64,000 nucleotides of DNA from Tipula vernalis (taxonomy: Eukaryota; Arthropoda; Insecta; Diptera; Tipulidae), in NCBI GenBank assembly GCA_958295665.1, contig OY282560.1:147428091-147492090 (forward strand). Direction: 5' to 3'. Position 1 is the stretch's first letter, and every line of letters starts with the position of its first letter. Positions 13,201 through 24,480 of this stretch are shown here, piece by piece. A program made the position numbers and the translations under genes. The notes below the pieces were generated by a model that searched no databases, was not told where the DNA came from, and saw only the letters and a program-made list of their open reading frames with translations.

Positions 13201-13638
13201 GCTAACTAGATTAGTAGATTTTTTACTACGGCGGAAAATTTAAATCCTATTTGACAATTAAATGTAAGTAAGAAGGGGTGAAAATGAAGGCTAATTTGAC
13301 ATGGTTTTTCAAAATCATTTATCCTAATTTTTTAATATATAGAAAACTTCTTAAAACTGATCGAAAAAAGGATAATTTTACTAAAAACTGTAAAATTATG
13401 ATCACCATTTGTTCTTTGCTCCAATTAATTATATCTTCGAGATCTAGCAAGTCAGTGTCCAGAGATATGAATTAAGAAGAGAATTGATTACCGTATCATT
13501 TCTTAGCTTAAAGTCACTCTACTTTGGAGGCACACACCATACACATTTCTTTCACCGCCAACATGTGAATTCATTTAAACGGTTTTCCAAAAAGAGGTGT
13601 TATTTTAAATTAATAAAAACCAAGTTTTTTTATGAAAC
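10274..13638. other. Gene-less stretch, decayed repeats
   Basis: No gene can be supported. An 87-codon minus-strand frame at 12098-12361 (contains FATLFDAQFDVSNYKFL) is compositionally more protein-like than its surroundings but is not recognised. It may be a transposon scrap, because adjacent minus-strand sequence to about 12590 also reads partly open. A direct duplication of about 32 bp (TTTATTGCTGTGATTGACTT onward) occurs at about 12814 and 12857. Nothing else stands out. Confidence 0.4.
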
Positions 13639-13938
13639 CCTGTGATATTTTAATTCAACGGACAAACTATGCGATAAATAATACAAAACCGTTGCCAAAT
13701 GACCGCCTCGGCTCTGCTTTCTGTTGACCATTATTTGAAGAAATGTTCAAATAATTTTTCACACAATTGTAGACCTATTTCACGAATAACAGCTCTTAAA
13801 TTGCCTTTTAGTGCTTGAATAGCTGCTGGTACATTGGCGTAAACTTAATCTTTAACATAGCTCCAAAGAAAAAAATCGATTGGTATTAAATTCCACGATC
13901 TAGCCGGCCAATTGAAATCTCAATTTCGCAAAATCACA
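13639..13938 (-). pseudogene. Mariner-like transposase C-terminal fragment, distal part
   Basis: Read on the minus strand it gives NWPARSWNLIPIDFFLWSYV, then VYANVPAAIQALKGNLRAVI and REIGLQLCEKLFEH. This is the C-terminal part of an IS630/Tc1-mariner DDE/D transposase. The family normally has a catalytic Asp in the box PRSxDLTPLDFFLWGY; here that Asp is Asn (WNLIP), so the copy is catalytically dead even apart from its stops. Upstream transposase sequence appears to continue beyond the hAT-like insertion, at 15892 and above. The 5' two thirds of the gene are missing or unrecognisable. Confidence 0.7.
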
Positions 13939-13946
13939 TATTCAGG
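13939..13946. repeat. 8-bp TSD, left copy
   Basis: TATTCAGG lies immediately outside the left end of the hAT-like element. The matching TGTTCAGG (7 of 8) is at 15884-15891. An 8-bp duplication is the hAT hallmark. Confidence 0.75.
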
Positions 13947-15883
13947 TAGTGGCGTAACTACAAATTTCGGGCCGCCTGCAAAATTTTTCTTGAGCCCCGC
14001 AAAAATGCTGCTTCTACCTATGAACACGTAAAGCTTTTAGATAAAAACTTTTTCTTTCGTATTGTGCAGCCTCGCAGTAATTAAAAGTATCTAATTTCGG
14101 GAGAATATAAGATACAGAACGTGATTAAGTTCAATAGGTTTAAATAAAACGAAATTTCCAGGACATTCTTATAAATAATTTCGAATAACCTACGAAAGTT
14201 GAAGAAATATTGACATTTTGGCATAATCTCGGTTTATATGTGTAACTCTGCAAATTACGACAATTCAAAGCTAAGCGCAGAATATTGCCTATCAAAATTC
14301 GAATAAATTTGAAAATCTTTAAAATTATCGAATATCCTAGAAATGTCGAAAAACGTAAGAAATTTCTATTTCAGACAAAATCGAATAATCTCTATATTAT
14401 GTGAATCTCGATTGATCTCGGTCAATTTCAATAATACCGAAAAACTTGGATATTAATGAGTAATTTTGGAAAGCCTGTAAAAATCTAGAAAACCCACAAA
14501 AATTTCGAAAATTCGTTTAAATATCGAACTATTTGTCAAGTAATTTAATGTTACTAATACTACTATGCGACTAAGGTCAACAAAATGATATGCAATAAGA
14601 ATGGAACCCTCAAATAGTTCCGGTTAATATCGCAAATACCGAACAATAATTTTCTTCGAATAAGCTCTAAGATTCTCGATTAACATCGAACCATCAAATG
14701 CACCCTACAACCTCAAACATACTCAAATAACCTCGAAAATCTCAATAAGCTGACTCTTCCGAAACACAAATTAAGTCTCGAAAATCATGCACCCCATTTC
14801 CATGCTACACTGTAATAATCTCGCGAAATTTTAAAAAATGATTAAAACAAGAAATCCCAAACAAGGGGATATGAAACAGGAGAACTCGCCAAAAATATTT
14901 TGGAATTTGCAATTTCCTTATATTTGAAATAGTTTCTCAAAATAAACCACTTTCATCTGTTTTACCGGTAATTTTTTTTTTTAACCGTTTACCGATAGTA
15001 AAAATGATTCGGTAAATGAAATACTATAAATCGAACGAATTCATTATAGAGACTGATTGGTTTGGCTTAAGTATCCGTTGAATCCTCTTTCAGTTTTCCG
15101 TCGCGGTTAGGTATTTTTGTAGGAAGAAAGCTTCAAGAATTTCTTGTTTTTCAGATTAGTATTAGCCATTTTCAAATTCAACCTTTTCTAATGAAAATTT
15201 GATTTGTAAAAGGTTGAATTTGATGCGCAAATGACGTAAATTTGGAGTGCAAAATCCGTGTTACAAATAAGTCAATCCAGCAAACACTAAAATCGTTATC
15301 ATTTGATGTCGAAAGCTTTAATTTCAAACGAGTTTAGCAAATGTAAATATCTGGCAAAACCTAAAGCCATTTTTATTAGTATGGACACCTTCAGCAACTG
15401 AGAAGAAATTATTGGGCCTGTCTTAAGAAAATATCTAATAGCAACAGAATTAATTTCTTCTTTCTCTAAAAACTACATACCACCGCCTTTTCTTAAAAAT
15501 TTTCTAGAAATGTTCTAGAAATTTGGAAGGGTGGCCTACTTTAAGCTTAATCTGAGCTACCATCTATCTATAATCTTGACTAATGGCGATTTGATTCACC
15601 AAGAAAAAGCAATCCCGCTCGATGAAAGATGATTTTTCTGCTGCCAAACTATTCGATTTGTCAATAAAAGTCAATCCGTCGACCAAAATTGTGGTTGATT
15701 TACGAATCTCGATTTTTTGGCAAATTTCTTTGACAGCAGAAAGATCATCTTTCATTGAGCCGTGCCGTATTGCTTTTCTTGGTGAATCGGAATCGTCATA
15801 ATATTCGAACGTCTAATAAATCTCGTGGGCTCTAATAACCGGGGGCTCCCCGCGGCTGCGAGGTTAACCTAGTTACGCCACTC
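13947..15883. mobile_element. hAT-like DNA transposon, non-coding or decayed, 1.94 kb
   Basis: The terminal inverted repeat is AGTGGCGTAACTA at 13948-13960 and its exact complement at 15870-15882. This matches the common hAT terminus CAGTGGCGTAACTAG apart from the outermost base on each side. An 8-bp TSD (7 of 8) flanks it, and it interrupts a mariner-like transposase fragment. No hAT transposase is recognisable inside. The interior has short TCGAA-rich degenerate words (14090-14800) and a long imperfect hairpin near the right end. It is most likely a non-autonomous or long-decayed copy. Confidence 0.8.
15587..15794. repeat. Long imperfect hairpin inside the hAT-like element
   Basis: The arms 15593-15645 and about 15733-15788 are inverted copies (GATTCACCAAGAAAAAGCAAT against ATTGCTTTTCTTGGTGAATC). 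Looser pairing continues inward (TGCCAAAC..TTCGATT against AATCTCGATTTTTTGGCA), so nearly the whole 200 bp can fold back. It could be a MITE-like insertion within the element or subterminal structure. Confidence 0.8.
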
Positions 15884-16060
15884 TGTTCAGGAAATGTTGA
15901 TTGCAATAGTGTGGATTCATAAAAATTTCAGAATTTATGAAATCTACGCGAACATGATTTAATTCTAAAAAATACCATTTCTGTAAAATCACCTGTGAAA
16001 ATACCGAATAAAAGCTATCGACAATAGGTTTACAGAATCTACCAAACTCGTTCACTTTGA
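15884..16060 (-). pseudogene. Mariner-like transposase fragment, proximal side of the hAT insertion
   Basis: The first eight bases (TGTTCAGG) are the right copy of the hAT TSD. When the insertion is mentally removed, the minus-strand reading runs across the junction into the transposase fragment at 13639-13938: ESTLLQSTFPE precedes YVILRN and NWPARSW. Only about 15 residues before the junction look transposase-like. The rest of this stretch is broken by a stop and is not assigned. Confidence 0.5.
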
Positions 16061-18240
16061 CAACGATCGATCTTTATTGGCTACCGAAGTGAAAAACTAT
16101 TCGATTTCACTTCTACATATAAAGAGTGGCTGATCATCCCAACTTATTGATGGTATTTTCAAGAGACTTTCAGGATATAAAATAAACAAAATGTCTTACT
16201 ATCACAAAATAATAAAATACAAATTTGATTTTTTTTTTTGCGTGAATCAATTCCATTCCTGAGAACTATAAATTGGTGACTAAACAAACAAACAAATCAG
16301 CATAATATTATTAATTTCGCAAGCAGATATATTCCATATAAACCTTTTAAATTTATTCCACAGAATCGATTTGTACAAAAATAGCAACACGGTATTACTC
16401 TGGAATGTTCGATCATCATGTTACATCGAATTAATTGTAAATAATAACAAAAATCCGGGTCTATTCATGTCGGCTATAATATAATAAAATAAAATAATCA
16501 TATATCATTATTGATTAATTAAAATAAGATCATCGTAAAAGGTCACCTATAATCTCCTCATTCGCGAGAAGATTATTATTGTTATTATCTTACTAAATAA
16601 ATATTCATATAGATGTACGTACATACAAGTTACTTTTTAATTTTTTTTTTGATTTGATCATTAATTTTTCAAGATGAGATCGTTTATAAATTATTTGAAG
16701 TAAATAATAATAATAATAATAAGCGATCACCATGTTTTTTTTTTAAATGTTTTTGGACACCAATATAACCTTTACTTATTCTTATTACAAAAAATTTTCT
16801 TATTATTATATCGTCTTCAGTCGACTTTATGAACTTTAAGATTTGAAATTCAATTGAAATTCAAATTGAAACTGTTATTTCCAGTTTTGTTTTATATAAT
16901 TTCGTCGTCTTTGCTAAAGTGCTGTTTTGTTGTTGTTGTTTTTGTTGTATATTTGACAAGTGATCTTCACTTTAACGATGCAGAGTTTATGTACACTAGC
17001 ATGGTATAAATATAATATGTATATAAAAGAAAATAAAAGCTACTTTGCTTATTTTTATATATATAATATGAATATTATGAATGAGATAATCTCAAAACGA
17101 GAAGACACAGAAAAAATAATAGAAAGGAATGAAAAAGAAATAAAAAATTACAAGTAACATCAACTATATGAAATCAAACATTAAACAAACACCTGTAATT
17201 TCAGGAAAAATTATTGTACTGACATCTGTTATTCGATAACAGAACAGAAATTTATACTCTGCTATTTTTATAACCTCTACGAATTAATATTTATTTAAAA
17301 GTCATTTGACATTTGGAATGATGTATACGACGAGATGATCATATTGTCTGTTCCCATGAAAATGCACCAGCAATTTTCATGGATGATGCTGAAATCAATT
17401 TTTTATAACAACACAACTAATATTATTTTCCCATCAAATAGGAAATTAAGATTAATCTTATTATTGTTATTGCTTTATTCAATAACCTCTATTCTATATT
17501 ATTCATTCATTTCCTCATACATGATTTAAATCTAATGCATTAATCTAATATATATTATTCAAACGAAATATGTGTGTACACTGTACGTAAATACATATTA
17601 CTCACAAATTAATTCCATTTAAAATCTAAGAAAGAATACCACAATAACAACAACAACAACAACAACAACAAGCATATAGAAAATAAACCGCAAAAGAAGA
17701 AAACAAATTCCATCACATCGCCGAAAAAAAAACTAACAAACCAAACAAAAACAGAACGCAGACATTTGTGATAATCACTTAAGTCCATTCAACTGGAACA
17801 ATTTCAATTCATCTGATTTCTTTTATTGAGTTTAATTCAATTTGATCGTATTTACTTAAATTAATCCACTAAAAATTAAAAAAAAAAAAACTTTGTACAT
17901 ACAAGAAGCAGATCAAGAAAACAAAGAGAAACCAAATTAAATGCGAGATCTCTGATGAAAACCGAAACCAAAGTGTGTGGTTTTGTTGTGTTTTAATCTT
18001 TTTGGTATTTTGTATAAAAAGACGCACGTGCTTTACAGATCAATCAATGATCCAATTTAATCTTATTGTGTACCTACTTGTCATGTTAATTTTTGTTTTC
18101 GGTGGTGGTATTTTTTTTTTCTATAGTAAATTAATTTTATGCGGTGATCAATTTTAATTCGATATGATCGCAATGAAATGTTAACAGAGATATACATATA
18201 GTATGTGCGTTACTTATTCGATATTGACATTTGCGAGGGT
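16061..18240. other. Host-like non-coding island B
   Basis: AT-rich sequence with a TAA microsatellite (about 16704-16722), a GTT-rich run near 16928, a long AAC run (17646-17671), poly-A and poly-T tracts and repeated GATC words. Open frames (for example 16960-17157 and 17335-17529) are short and of chance-like composition. No transposon motif is visible. Like islands A, C and D it looks like unique intron or intergenic DNA. Confidence 0.5.
17646..17671. repeat. (AAC)n microsatellite
   Basis: An uninterrupted run of AAC units, 26 nt long. Such opa-type triplets are common in fly non-coding and coding DNA. No open frame supports a polyglutamine reading here. Confidence 0.9.
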
Positions 18241-19449
18241 GGCTGTAACATTCTAATTTTTGGATGTTTGACATTTAGTATCTAAAAATAATTATTCTAT
18301 TGGCTTTAATAGAATGACCACAATTAATGGGATTTCAGGAAAAGAACTGCGCTTGGCAATATTTTATGTTGCGCTTAACTATTCCTAAAAATGTTGATCA
18401 TTTAAATTCTGAAAATAATCTTTGCAAAAACACTACCTAGAAAATGAAACAAAACAAAATAATAATTACGTTTAGAAAGGAAGACAGAAAAAAAGAAAAG
18501 GTTGGGATACCAACAGACTCCAAATATACGTGACCTAAACCGCTGCTATAAAATATCGTGAAGAATGGCTTCAGATTGGACGTGATCACGAAGAGCAATA
18601 GAGCTCAAACCGACGAATAGAACATCTAAACGATTCTGTAAGATCATCTCGTACCTTATGCGGGATTAAATTGATACAACTTCGTGATAATGCAACACAA
18701 ACTGTGGTGCCACACAGAACGTGACGCCAAATGCTCGCAAGTCCGAAATTGTGTCATGGCTCAGTTGGAACATTAATGCCAGGACATTTATAGGAAGAAC
18801 TAACGAGAAACGTTCGAGCCCGTAATGGCTACTTATTAACACTAAATTTGATAAACAAAATTTTCCTTTTTTTTGGCATATTTACATTTTTCTTTTCTGG
18901 TCTTTTCCCTTGACTTCCTTTCTAAACACAATTGTTATTTTGTTTTTTTCTATTCTCTGGAACATACCGTAAAATTTGGGAGAGATAACGTTTTTTGTTT
19001 TTAAATGCCATCACAATTTTCAAAAATGTTTTTTTTAAGGAAGCAGCTCAATTTAAAATATTGCCAACAAAACGCGGAAAGGCGTCTTTGTTGTACGCAA
19101 TAGGTTATATTAAATATATTGGTGTAAAAATGCTTGGTTTGGTTATAAGTAAGGAACTGGGTCTTATTTGTCTGGGTATGTGTCTGGGTATGTGAGTAGG
19201 TACAGATCTGGTAGTCGATGTGAACTAGGGTGTAGCTGTAGGTGAGGGTGTGGATTTGAAGGTTGTTTTGGTGTTAGTGTTTAGTAGTCTATGTTTGTAT
19301 GGGACTTACGGGTGTTCACGTGAAGAATTTGCTAAATTATTCCTAAAAAAAATTTGGACCATTTTAGGAAAATCTTCACGAATTTGAGCAGAAGCGTGAA
19401 ATTTTTCCTATTCCTAAATATTTGCGAGTGTATCCAATAGGAGGTAATT
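18241..19449. other. Gene-less stretch
   Basis: No gene is recognised. 19150-19300 is GT-rich (repeated GTGTCTGGGTATGTG and GGTGTAGCTGTAGGTGAGGG). 18460-18850 is less AT-rich than its surroundings but gives no recognisable protein in any frame I read. It may hold old transposon ends. Confidence 0.35.
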
Positions 19450-20526
19450 TTTCCAATTGGGATTCTCATTGGGATTCGCGACGACTTACGCGAGAACAAC
19501 GTTTATAAATTGTGGAAATTTATTTCAAAAATCAGTGTTCAGTGAAAAATTGTTTTCGTGCTCCTCGACCATTTTATGGTGTTCATAATCGTCTAACTGA
19601 ACGCACTATTCGCAAAACAATCAATAAATTTCGAACCAATTTTTCATTATTGGATATTCATCACCCGATTAGAGTGCGTACAAGTCGATCTAATATAAAT
19701 ATTGCTGCTGTAGCTGAAAGTGTACGTGAAGATCAATCAATTCGTCGCCGTTCTCAAGCTCTGGGTTTCTCATATGGCTCATTGTAGCATATTTTGAAGA
19801 GAGATCTTGGTTTGAAGGCATACAAAATACAGCTTGTTCAACAATTGAAGTCGGTTGACCTTCCTTTGCGTCATCGATTTTGTTTATGGGCGTTGGAACA
19901 GCTGCAAGTTGATCCGTTTTTTTTATCGAAAAATTGTGTTCAGCGATAAAGCTCAGTTTTGGCTGAATGGATACGTCAACAAACAAAATTGTCGTATTTA
20001 GGCTGATGAACAGCCAGAAGAGATTCAAGAGCTGTGATTTATGGGCAGGTGGCATCATCGGACCGTATTTCTTTAAAAATGCGGAAAGGACAGCGTGTAA
20101 ACGTCAATGGCGCAAACTACAGAGCAATGATCAATGAACTTTTATTGGCAAAAATTCAAGATATTGGTGTAGCCGACTTGTGGTTTCAACAGGATTGTGC
20201 AACGTGCCACACAGCGGGCCAAACCATCGATTTATTGAAAGGACATTTTAATGAGAACATCATATGAAAAAAGGGACCCGTCATTTAGCCTCTAAGATCT
20301 TGTGATCTGACGCCGTTAGAGTACTTTTTATGGGGGTATCTAAAATCACTTGTTTATATCGATAAACCACAATCGATTCCTGCATTAGAAGCGAACATAA
20401 CACGCGTATTTAACGGAATATCGGCCGAAATTTTGGAAAGAGTGCTCGAAAATTGGACCCATAGAATGGATCATCTAAGAGCCAGTCGCGGACAACATTT
20501 AAAAGAAATTATTTTCAAACATTAAA
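19450..20526 (+). pseudogene. Mariner-like (IS630/Tc1-mariner) transposase, decayed
   Basis: A nearly full-length transposase can be followed through several frames. The N-terminal helix-turn-helix part reads MEIYFKNQCSVKNCFRA and LTERTIRKTINKFRTNF (19512 on), then SIRRRSQALGFSYGSL. After a stop come RDLGLKAYKIQLVQQLKSVD and the YRAMINELLLAKIQDIGVAD block (20125 on). The second catalytic box WFQQDCATCHTAGQTIDLL is present; the usual DGATCH is DCATCH. The C-terminal part SCDLTPLEYFLWGYLKSLVY holds the third acidic position, and RGQHLKEIIFKH ends at a stop. The region of the first catalytic Asp is frameshifted. Normal length is about 340-350 residues. Terminal inverted repeats are not visible. 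It is the same broad family as the fragment at 13.6 kb but a different copy. Confidence 0.88.
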
Positions 20527-21049
20527 TATCATAAACCGAACTTACGTCACAAACACAATTTTTGATTATTAAATTGATTTTAATGCGTTTTATTTACACC
20601 CTTTATAAATAATATACAAAATTCATTTTAATTGGGTATTTTTAATGGTTGGTCTAGTTTTATCGGTTAATACGTATATTATTTAGGTACGGTTAATAAG
20701 TTTATTTTTTAGTTATTTATAGTATTTCATTAATAATTTAGTATTAAAAGGAAAAGCACACATGGAAACAAAGTAATCGAAACAAGAAAAATATTAAAGT
20801 AGCTTCCATTAGGCATAAAAACCTCTTAAATTTTTTCAAACAATTTCCACCTCATGCTTATACATTCTATTTTGAATAAATAAAAAAAAACTACGCTTCA
20901 ATTTGCATTTTTGGAAGTTGAGGAATGAAACAGCATTAATTTCCTATAAATATAATAAGGTTCCTTAGCTCTGAGAAGTTTAAAAATCAAAAGACAAACG
21001 CACAAATTCATATACAATATTGTGACATTTCAATTTTCTAGTTTCCTGC
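20527..21049. other. AT-rich stretch, no gene
   Basis: It holds the 3' flank of the mariner-like pseudogene (TTTATTTACACCCTTTATAA could be its 3' terminus) and AT-rich sequence. No feature is supported. Confidence 0.35.
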
Positions 21050-21465
21050 TTTCCCTAAGAAGCGCTAAATTTACAACAAACCTATTTTGAGTTACTGTAA
21101 ATCTGAAATCTTGGGGAATAGGTATAGGATTGAATATTTCTGTATTCTTCGCCATGGTTGTATAGGTATGGTTTGCCATTCCTGCTGTTCCAAAAAAATG
21201 GCGCATTCTGGCAGAAACCTATTATGAGTTACTGTAGATTTACTCTAAGGGAAAACAATGCAGAATTTCCAAAGTCTAGGCGAACAGATAATTAGGATCG
21301 AACATTTATTGAATTTGCTTCTACTATGTTTGTACTCGTATATTGATATTCCAAAATTTTACTGCTGTTCATGAAAAGCGCTCATTCTAACGGAAATCTA
21401 TTATGAGTTACCATGAACCAATTCTAAGGGAAAACCATACAATTTTTGCGAAATCGAGGGAAATC
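21050..21465 (+). repeat. Degenerate ~140-180-bp units, forward arm
   Basis: Three units share a GCGC word, then (A)CCTATTNTGAGTTACTGTA and TCTAAGGGAAAAC. The GCGC anchors are at about 21062, 21201 and 21378. They are followed by the same units in reverse complement, making a large imperfect foldback. Confidence 0.8.
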
Positions 21466-21469
21466 AATA

Positions 21470-21830
21470 ATGTATAATTGGTTTCCATTAGAATGCGCAC
21501 TTTACAGGAATAGCAGGACAATTTTGGAAAATCGATATAATACAATAGTGGAAGCGAATTGAGAAATATTCAATCCTAACTACCTGTTCCCCTAGATTTT
21601 TGAAAAATCTGTATGTTTTTCCGTTGGAGTAGATCCACAGTAAGAAAATTTTGGAAAATCTATGTACAACCATTGTGTAAGCAAATTTGGAAATGTTCCA
21701 TGTGTGTTGTGTAAGCAAATTTGGAAAATATGTATGGTTTTCCTTTAGAGTAGCTCCACAGTAACTCACAATTGGTTTCCGTCAGAATGCGCGCTTTTCA
21801 GCAGCAGCAGAAACATTTTGGAAAATCGAT
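21470..21830 (-). repeat. Same units, inverted arm
   Basis: GGTTTCC(A/G)TTAGAATGCGC near 21480 and again near 21775 is the complement of the forward word GCGCATTCTAACGGAAA. TTTAGAGTAGCTCCACAGTAACTCA complements the forward TGAGTTACTGTAG...CTCTAA. The two arms meet near 21467. Confidence 0.8.
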
Positions 21831-22139
21831 TTACTAACATATAAACATAATAATATTTTTAACCTAGACCAGTAACAACTTTGGTACATGCACACGAACA
21901 CACGTAACAAATTGGCGTTTTTAAGCGATAACCGCAAAAATAATTCCAAAAAAAATAAAAGAATTCCGTAAAAAGTATTTTATAAATATAACTAAACGAA
22001 TACAGTCGTCACTGGCCCGAGCATGTTTACCAAACGAAAATCGATTATTTCTGAAGCCATTCTGAAGTGTTGGGTTTATGCGATTGGGGTTCAGTATTTC
22101 TTTCAGAAGTTCCTAATACTGCTTACTAGAATTTTATTG
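21831..22139. other. Short gene-less stretch
   Basis: AT-rich sequence between the foldback repeat and a LINE fragment. No feature is supported. Confidence 0.3.
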
Positions 22140-22560
22140 CGACACTTCTTAATACTATAAATAGTCATAAATTAAAGCTTAAGATCAAACGAAGTAAAAT
22201 CAAGTTGAAGCTCTGGATGTCTGATACTTTATTGAATCTCATTAATGTAACAAAAATGCTAAAAAACTTGACAAAAATCCTAACAATGTTGCAGTGAAAT
22301 AAAGCTAGTTTCATTAAATTAAAAGCTTGATTCCTAAGACTAAAGAGCAGTATTTCAAAAATTAGATGAACTCTGCAACCGATTTGAAATCGAAATGGAA
22401 AGTTGTTAATAATCTAATAAATAAGAAAAGTAGCAGTTGTTGGCATTTGTTTAACTGACCCTTTTGATATAGGCAATGCATTCAATGAACACTTCCATCA
22501 AATCCCGTATGTTATATTGGAAGAACATTTCATAAACGTATTTTGAGAACTCGATTTGAG
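22140..22560 (+). pseudogene. LINE ORF2 fragment (endonuclease-RT linker)
   Basis: Frames switch but give a recognisable LINE linker region: DTLLNLINVT and KNPNNVA, then MNSATDLKSKWKVVNNLINK and, one frame over, GICLTDPFDIGNAFNEHF. The pattern (K.W..iN.li.k....... i.d...IAnaFN.hF) lies between the endonuclease and RT domains of Jockey/CR1-type elements. Both domains themselves are missing, and several frameshifts are present. Confidence 0.65.
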
Positions 22561-23071
22561 ACATTTTGGTATTATCCCGCCGAAATAATTGGGTTTTTTT
22601 TTCCTATAAGCGGAAATAGTTTTAGCCCATAAGTGGAACACATCACATATCACATATATGATGGAATCGTAACTCTAATACATTTTGTTATAAAACCTCC
22701 CTTTTCAACAGGAAATTTTACTTTGTATTTTTGGGGGGTTTTTATTTTTGCCTGATGCCTGGTTCTATTTTTAAGATGTAAATATTTCGTGTACCAGTCC
22801 CATCTAAAAAAGGGATTATCCTCGATATCTCAAACAAAAAATAACAAATATACAAAATTTCTGAAAGTTTTTTGAAAATTTATTTTAATTCATTTTATAT
22901 CTTAGAGGATGAAGGCTGCTGCCCTCAAAACCCCGCTTTGTGTTTTTGTGTTTTTGTGTTTTTTAATAATTATTCACATACTTAAATAGCGAATTCTCCA
23001 AAGCCGCTCATTTTTCAAATTTTCTTGAGAAAATCCTAAGAAGCGAGCATCAAAATGACTAATGTCACTGG
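22561..23071. other. Gene-less stretch
   Basis: No coding region is recognised. It contains a small GTGTTTTT repeat at about 22940-22962. Confidence 0.3.
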
Positions 23072-23371
23072 ACCTAAGCTATCGAAAAAACATTCCAGTT
23101 TTGGAAAAAGTAGGGGGCCAGGGTGGTTGGGACAACAAAGTTTGATGACATCTCATATAGCATTTCAACTATTAGTAAAAGTTAATTTCCAAATTTTCTT
23201 GAGAAAATTCTACCTTTATCCAAAAATCCTTGGATTTGCTCAAGAAAATTCGGAAAATAACTTTAATTTATATTTAATATGTTATATGAGATGCCATCAA
23301 ACTTTGTTGTTCTAAACCCCTTGATCGCCTACTTTTTCCAAAACTGTAATATTTTTTGGATAGCTTAAGGT
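23072..23371. repeat. ~300-bp near-complete palindrome
   Basis: The left arm (ACCTAAGCTATCGAAAAAAC... from 23072) is matched in reverse by the right arm ending ...GGATAGCTTAAGGT at about 23371. The inverted words TTTTGGAAAAAGTAGG, ACAACAAAGTTTGATG and CATCTCATATA occur on both sides at mirrored positions. Pairing continues inward through TTAATTTCCAAATTTTCTTGAG against CTCAAGAAAATTCGGAAAATAA, leaving a small loop near 23222. It is a foldback MITE or hairpin-RNA-like sequence. No open frame here is meaningful. Confidence 0.88.
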
Positions 23372-23964
23372 ATTTTACAAATGTTTTTATGTTATTTAAT
23401 CTTTATATTTCTTATTTAAATATTATATATTGTATTATATATTTTCTATTTATTAGAAATTAAAATTCCTTTATAAAGGGACTTTCGACTTTTACATTAA
23501 CACAACTACGCACAATTTATTGTTGTTACTTTTTAGGACAGATCTAGGACAAACTTCACCTATGTACATATTTCCATTTTTCTCGTTCTACCAAAGTATT
23601 TCATAGTACAACACTCTTGCGGTTATGCCTTGGCTAATCACATTCTACACTTGAGTAACCGAACTATATCGATACTAAACAATCATTCATCGCGGAATTG
23701 TTATGAGCCATTAATATTTTTACTTTGTTTTACTCAGTGTAAATTAGATATAAATCCAAAACAAAAATCCATTTTACAAAATTATTCATTGACATGAAAT
23801 TTGGATTTGGCCCAATACAGTCGTTTGTGACATTTATCAAAAATATTTCGATTTCCGTTTGTGGTCAAATTACATCCGACATTTTATTAATTCGGTGATG
23901 ATTAGAATTTTATTATTTGTTAGTTGTTTAATAGTGTATATTAGTTACAAATTTTGTCACAATA
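23372..23964. other. Gene-less stretch
   Basis: AT-rich sequence between the palindrome and a LINE fragment. Nothing is recognised. Confidence 0.3.
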
Positions 23965-24480
23965 AATGAAACGGTAATTTAGCATCCTGGGTCATGCCGA
24001 GATATTTAGCTGAGTTCGCAAACGGTATTATTTCTCGATTTATGGTAACCGGAATATGTTCGAGTCGTCTGTATTAGAGTAATAGCTGATTGTAACTTCT
24101 ATGTTGATTCATCGTTGATTTCTCTTACCGTTAAGATCACCGTGTCAACTGCAAAAATCGCCACGGTATTGTTTTCTAATGCAGGAAGATCATAAGTATC
24201 CAGCAGGTCGGAAGAAGACCGATCCTAATACACCGCCCTATGATACTCCTGCATTGATTCCTTTCACTTCAAAAAGCGTGTCATCTAACTTAATCCTAAA
24301 TTGCATTGGTAGAAGATTTCTTAACTTGTGATTAAGTCATTCAAAGCCCACTCTGTCAAACGCTTATGTAAAGTCTAAAAATATCGTTGAAGAGACCTTT
24401 TTCTCCTCCAGTGCTTTCTCGATTTTATTGGTTACTTGCTTGGAATTGGATGCTTACTTGATCAATTGGTGAGTGTCCCG
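23965..24480 (-). pseudogene. Jockey-clade LINE RT fragment
   Basis: The minus strand gives, in order, IEKALEEKKVSSTIFLDFT, a broken KAFDRVGFE box and LNHKLRNLLPMQFRIKLDDT. A degraded GVPQGSVLG-type box (AGVS*GGVLGSV) follows, then AIFAVDTVIL, where the usual FADDTVI has lost a catalytic Asp (AVD). NREIIPFANSAKYLGMTQDA completes it. This is the central palm of a Jockey-type RT, closely resembling in order the copy at 56.5-57.6 kb. Stops and the missing Asp make it dead. The endonuclease and C-terminus are absent. Confidence 0.8.

Noticed and set aside
23055..23315. 86-codon frame
   Set aside because: Lies within the long palindrome and reads through both arms; explained by the inverted repeat.
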